From NCBI GenBank assembly GCA_964588175.1, contig CAZPNW010000010.1, positions 1-8,201 on the forward strand: a stretch of 8,201 nt of DNA, in the 5' to 3' direction. The first letter of the stretch is position 1; every line of letters begins with the position of its first letter. The stretch comes from JBAZTA01 sp964588175 (GTDB taxonomy: Bacteria > Omnitrophota > Gorgyraeia > Gygaellales > Profunditerraquicolaceae). Below are positions 5,324 through 8,201 of the stretch, one piece after another. Below the pieces are notes generated by a model, which was not told the DNA's origin, did no database searches, and was given only the letters and a program-made list of their open reading frames with translations. The position numbers were made by a program, and so were the translations under genes.

Positions 5324-6781
5324 ATGGAACTACACCGCTTAACCTGCCATGAATTACTGGCAAAGATCAATGATCAAAAAGCCACCCCGCAACAGGTAAT
5401 TCAATCACTAAAAGCCAGAGTTGAATCAACTGAAAGTAAGGTCAAGGCATATGTAAGGGTGAATCCTGATGATTTCCTCTGCGCGCCTGAACAGAAGAAT
5501 GCCCCGCCTGAAGCTTTAAACTTAAGCGGGATCCCTGCTTCGATCAAAGACAATATTTGTACAGAAGGGATCCATACGGAATGCTGTTCTCAGATTTTAG
5601 GCGGTTTTAAACCTCCGTATGACGCGACCGTTATCCAAAAATTAAAACATGCCGGAGCAAACATCTTCAAAACAAAAACCAATATGGATGAATTCGCATT
5701 CGGCTCTTCGACTGAAAATTCTTGCTTTGGGCCGACCCATAACCCCTGGGAGCTCGATTGTGTCCCCGGTGGCTCTTCGGGAGGGTCTGCTGCCGCAGTC
5801 GCCTCTGACGAAGCGGTATTCGCGTTAGGTTCCGATACCGGAGGGTCAATCCGGCAGCCGGCGGCTTTTTGCGGGATCGTAGGGCTCAAACCTACCTATG
5901 GCAGTGTTTCCCGATATGGGCTCATAGCTTTTGCTTCGAGCCTCGATCAAATAGGCCCGCTCACCAAAGACGTGAGAGATTGCGCGCTCATAATGAATGT
6001 CATTGCCGGCTATGACCATAAAGATTCCACGTCTGTCAACCGGATAGTCCCCGATTATACGCAAGCGCTCATTAATGACGTACAAGGAATAAAGATCGGT
6101 ATTCCGCAAGAATACTTTATTGAAGGCATTGACCCCGAAATCAAAGACATCGTAGGAGCAGCCATCGCGAAGCTCACCAGCCTGGGCGCCATGCACAAAA
6201 AGGTATCGCTTCCTCATACCGAATATGCTGTCCCGGTTTATTACATCATCGCCACCGCTGAAGCCAGTTCTAATCTGGCCCGCTATGACGGCGTGCAATA
6301 CGGATTCCGCAGCGGCGTTGAATCACGCCAGTCATTAATTGATATGTACAAAAAGACGCGCGGAAAAGGCTTTGGAGAAGAAGCAAAACGAAGGATTTTA
6401 CTGGGCACGTTCGTATTATCCCACGGATACTATGACGCATATTATTTACGCGCCCTCAAGGTCCGCACCCGTATCAAAGAAGATTTTGACGCCGTATTTA
6501 AGGACTTTGACTGTATCATTACCCCGACGACTCCGACCCCCGCGTTTCGCATCGGGGAGAAATCATATGACCCTTTACAAATGTATCTTTCAGATATTTT
6601 TACGATCTCAGCGAACCTGGCGGGGATCCCGGCTATATCAATACCCTGTGGTTTTACGAAAAAAGGGCTGCCTGTCGGATTACAGGTCCTTGCACAGGCA
6701 TTTAACGAAGAACTGCTTTTTAAGATCGCCTACACGTTTGAACAAAATACTGAGTGGCACCTTAAAAAACCAAAACTATGA
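5324..6781 (+). CDS. gatA: Glutamyl-tRNA(Gln)/aspartyl-tRNA(Asn) amidotransferase subunit A
   Basis: GatA is the glutaminase subunit. It releases ammonia from glutamine (or asparagine), which then passes to GatB. The 485 residues match the normal family length. It carries the amidase signature: Lys75 in 'ASIKDNICTEG', Ser151 in 'GGSSGGSAAA' and the nucleophile Ser175 in 'SDTGGSIRQPAAFCG'. These form the Ser-cisSer-Lys triad, with the usual 24-residue spacing between the serines. 'GLKPTYGSVSRYGL' (187-200) and 'ASSLDQIGP' (204-212) are also family hallmarks. The C-terminal part has 'TPTTPTPAF', 'SANLAGIPAISIPCG' and 'GLPVGLQV', all conserved. The ATG at 5324 begins with the standard 'MELHxLT'. 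The frame is open upstream to the gatC stop but has no better start. The ribosome site is weak (AAAAGG about 22 bases upstream). Confidence 0.97.
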   Translation: MELHRLTCHELLAKINDQKATPQQVIQSLKARVESTESKVKAYVRVNPDDFLCAPEQKNAPPEALNLSGIPASIKDNICTEGIHTECCSQILGGFKPPYDATVIQKLKHAGANIFKTKTNMDEFAFGSSTENSCFGPTHNPWELDCVPGGSSGGSAAAVASDEAVFALGSDTGGSIRQPAAFCGIVGLKPTYGSVSRYGLIAFASSLDQIGPLTKDVRDCALIMNVIAGYDHKDSTSVNRIVPDYTQALINDVQGIKIGIPQEYFIEGIDPEIKDIVGAAIAKLTSLGAMHKKVSLPHTEYAVPVYYIIATAEASSNLARYDGVQYGFRSGVESRQSLIDMYKKTRGKGFGEEAKRRILLGTFVLSHGYYDAYYLRALKVRTRIKEDFDAVFKDFDCIITPTTPTPAFRIGEKSYDPLQMYLSDIFTISANLAGIPAISIPCGFTKKGLPVGLQVLAQAFNEELLFKIAYTFEQNTEWHLKKPKL

Positions 6782-6787
6782 TACCGC

Positions 6788-8201
6788 ATGGAATATGAGC
6801 CGGTTATAGGCCTGGAAGTACATGTACATGTTAAGACAGCGACGAAAGCTTTTTGCGGCTGTTCAACTCAATTCGGCAGCCAGGCAAATTCTCAAGTCTG
6901 TCCCGTATGCTTAGGTTTCCCCGGGACCCTGCCGGTCTTAAACAGTACTTTCCTTGATTCTGCGATCAAAGTCGGCATTGCTTTAAATTGCGCCATCCAG
7001 GAATTCACGAAATTCGACCGGAAGAATTACTTCTATCCCGATCTGCCGAAGAATTACCAGATATCCCAATACGATTTACCGCTGGCGTTACACGGCTATA
7101 TCGAGATCAAGACAAACGCCATCACGCAGCGTATCAATATCCTGCGGGTACATATGGAAGAGGATGCCGGGAAACTCCTGCATAAAGACGAAATAAGCCT
7201 GGTTGATTTTAACCGTACCGGTATGCCTCTCTTAGAAATAGTCAGCGAGCCTGAATTGCATTCGCCCCAGGAAGCATATGATTATTTGACTATTCTGAAG
7301 AGTATTATTCAATACCTTGACGTATCTGATTGTGATATGGAAAAAGGTTCTCTGCGCTGTGACGCTAATATCTCATTACGCGAAAAAGGGCAACGGGTGC
7401 TGGGAACAAAGACTGAGCTGAAGAACCTGAATTCTTTTAAAGCGGTCAAAGACGCGTTGACTTTCGAGATCAGGCGGCAAGGGGAAGTTTTAGAGGCAGG
7501 CGGGAAGATCATTCAAGAAACGCTCCTCTGGGACGCTAAAGAATTAAAAACGGTTTCTATGCGTTCCAAAGAAGAAGCAAAAGATTACCGCTATTTTCCT
7601 GAGCCCGATCTAACGCCTTTTATTATAACAAAAGAAAAGATAAAAACGATACAGTCCACTATACCTGAACTGCCGAAAGAAAGAAAGCTACGCTTGATCC
7701 ATGAGTTCAGTTTAACAGAATATGACGCTGAGATCTTAGTTTTAAACCGCAAAGACGCAGATTACGCTGAAAATTGCCTTAAAGCCTATCCTCACCCTGA
7801 CAAAAAACCGGTTGCCAATTGGTTAATCGGGCCGTTATTAAGCGAAGCCAACTGCCGTAATTGCGGCATATGCGCGTTAGGAGTGACCCCGGAGCAGATC
7901 ATTGAACTCGTCAGTTTTATTGATAACCAGCAAATATCTCATTTAGCCGCTAAATCGGTCTTAAGCGAAATGATAGAAAACAAAAAAACGGCAGCAGAGA
8001 TAATTAAAGAAAAAAACTTGGTCCAGATCTCTGACTCAGACAGCTTAGCAGGAGTAATTGAGGAGATCCTCAAAAACAACCCGAAATCGGTCCAGGATTA
8101 TAAAGCAGGGAAGGAAAACGCGGTCATGTTCTTAGTCGGCCAAGTGATGAGAAAAACAGCTTCCCGCGCAAACCCAAAAGTCGTTCAGGAATTATTAAAG
8201 A
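6788..8201 (+). CDS. gatB: Aspartyl/glutamyl-tRNA amidotransferase subunit B (3' end cut by window)
   Basis: GatB binds the misacylated tRNA, activates the Glu or Asp side chain with ATP and amidates it with ammonia from GatA. The frame is open to the window end, with 471 complete codons. The family is about 475-480 residues, so only a few are missing. The start 'MEYEPVIGLEVHV' is typical. Zinc ligands are Cys23, Cys25, Cys38 and Cys41 (CGC...CPVC). Family blocks follow: 'HMEEDAGKLLH', 'DFNRTGMPLLEIVSEPE', 'DMEKGSLRCDANISLR' and 'DYRYFPEPDL'. The C-terminal tail has 'QISDSDSL' and 'GKENAVMFLVGQVMRKT', which is the tRNA-binding helical region. It starts 6 bases after the gatA stop, in the same frame and without a Shine-Dalgarno sequence, so coupling to gatA is likely. 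An ATG at 6778 overlapping the gatA stop makes only a six-codon frame. An unusual CxxCxxC (356-362) lies between the linker and tail regions. Confidence 0.96.
   Translation, partial: MEYEPVIGLEVHVHVKTATKAFCGCSTQFGSQANSQVCPVCLGFPGTLPVLNSTFLDSAIKVGIALNCAIQEFTKFDRKNYFYPDLPKNYQISQYDLPLALHGYIEIKTNAITQRINILRVHMEEDAGKLLHKDEISLVDFNRTGMPLLEIVSEPELHSPQEAYDYLTILKSIIQYLDVSDCDMEKGSLRCDANISLREKGQRVLGTKTELKNLNSFKAVKDALTFEIRRQGEVLEAGGKIIQETLLWDAKELKTVSMRSKEEAKDYRYFPEPDLTPFIITKEKIKTIQSTIPELPKERKLRLIHEFSLTEYDAEILVLNRKDADYAENCLKAYPHPDKKPVANWLIGPLLSEANCRNCGICALGVTPEQIIELVSFIDNQQISHLAAKSVLSEMIENKKTAAEIIKEKNLVQISDSDSLAGVIEEILKNNPKSVQDYKAGKENAVMFLVGQVMRKTASRANPKVVQELLK

Noticed and set aside
5846..6298. Antisense open frame of 150 codons
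   Set aside because: It lies entirely within gatA, opposite strongly conserved coding sequence, and has no recognisable features.

Overview
The window reads as a chromosomal segment of an uncultivated bacterium, most likely a member of Candidatus Omnitrophota. This is inferred from gene content recalled from that group: secreted proteins beginning with an 'ITTYYPxPxGxYN' motif, HxsD-like proteins beside His-Ser-rich peptides, and small secreted 'DTVFLSNN...' proteins. No 16S or other taxonomic marker confirms it. All genes lie on the + strand and are tightly packed. I see no tRNA, rRNA, insertion sequence or CRISPR array.

Region 1 (1-1436) holds three tandem paralogous genes for secreted proteins, the first cut by the window start. 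They share an N-terminal 'SPxGxY' motif, a central 'YYN...FFY...W' segment and a C-terminal end in which Cys is the penultimate residue.

Region 2 (1459-4844) is a compact, apparently co-transcribed cassette. Its order is: an HxsD-like protein; a second, shorter HxsD-like protein; a secreted Cys-rich protein with a heavy-metal-binding-like Cys motif; a 112-residue peptide with 13 perfect His-Xaa-Ser triplets; a membrane A24 (prepilin-peptidase-like) protease whose start may overlap the end of the peptide gene; and a small secreted protein with a Glu-rich repeat tail. It resembles the His-Xaa-Ser (Hxs) system, a predicted radical-SAM peptide-modification system. No radical SAM maturase is present here, so if there is one it lies upstream of the window or elsewhere. 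My working reading is that the repeat peptide is the precursor, the HxsD-like proteins act in its recognition or modification, and the A24 protease is a candidate leader or signal processing enzyme. This is inference.

Region 3 (4923-8201) starts with a good sigma-70-type promoter and contains gatC, gatA and gatB. They encode the three subunits of the aspartyl/glutamyl-tRNA amidotransferase, which makes Gln-tRNA(Gln) and/or Asn-tRNA(Asn) by transamidation. gatB runs off the window end, missing only its last few residues. This is a housekeeping unit, separate in function from region 2.
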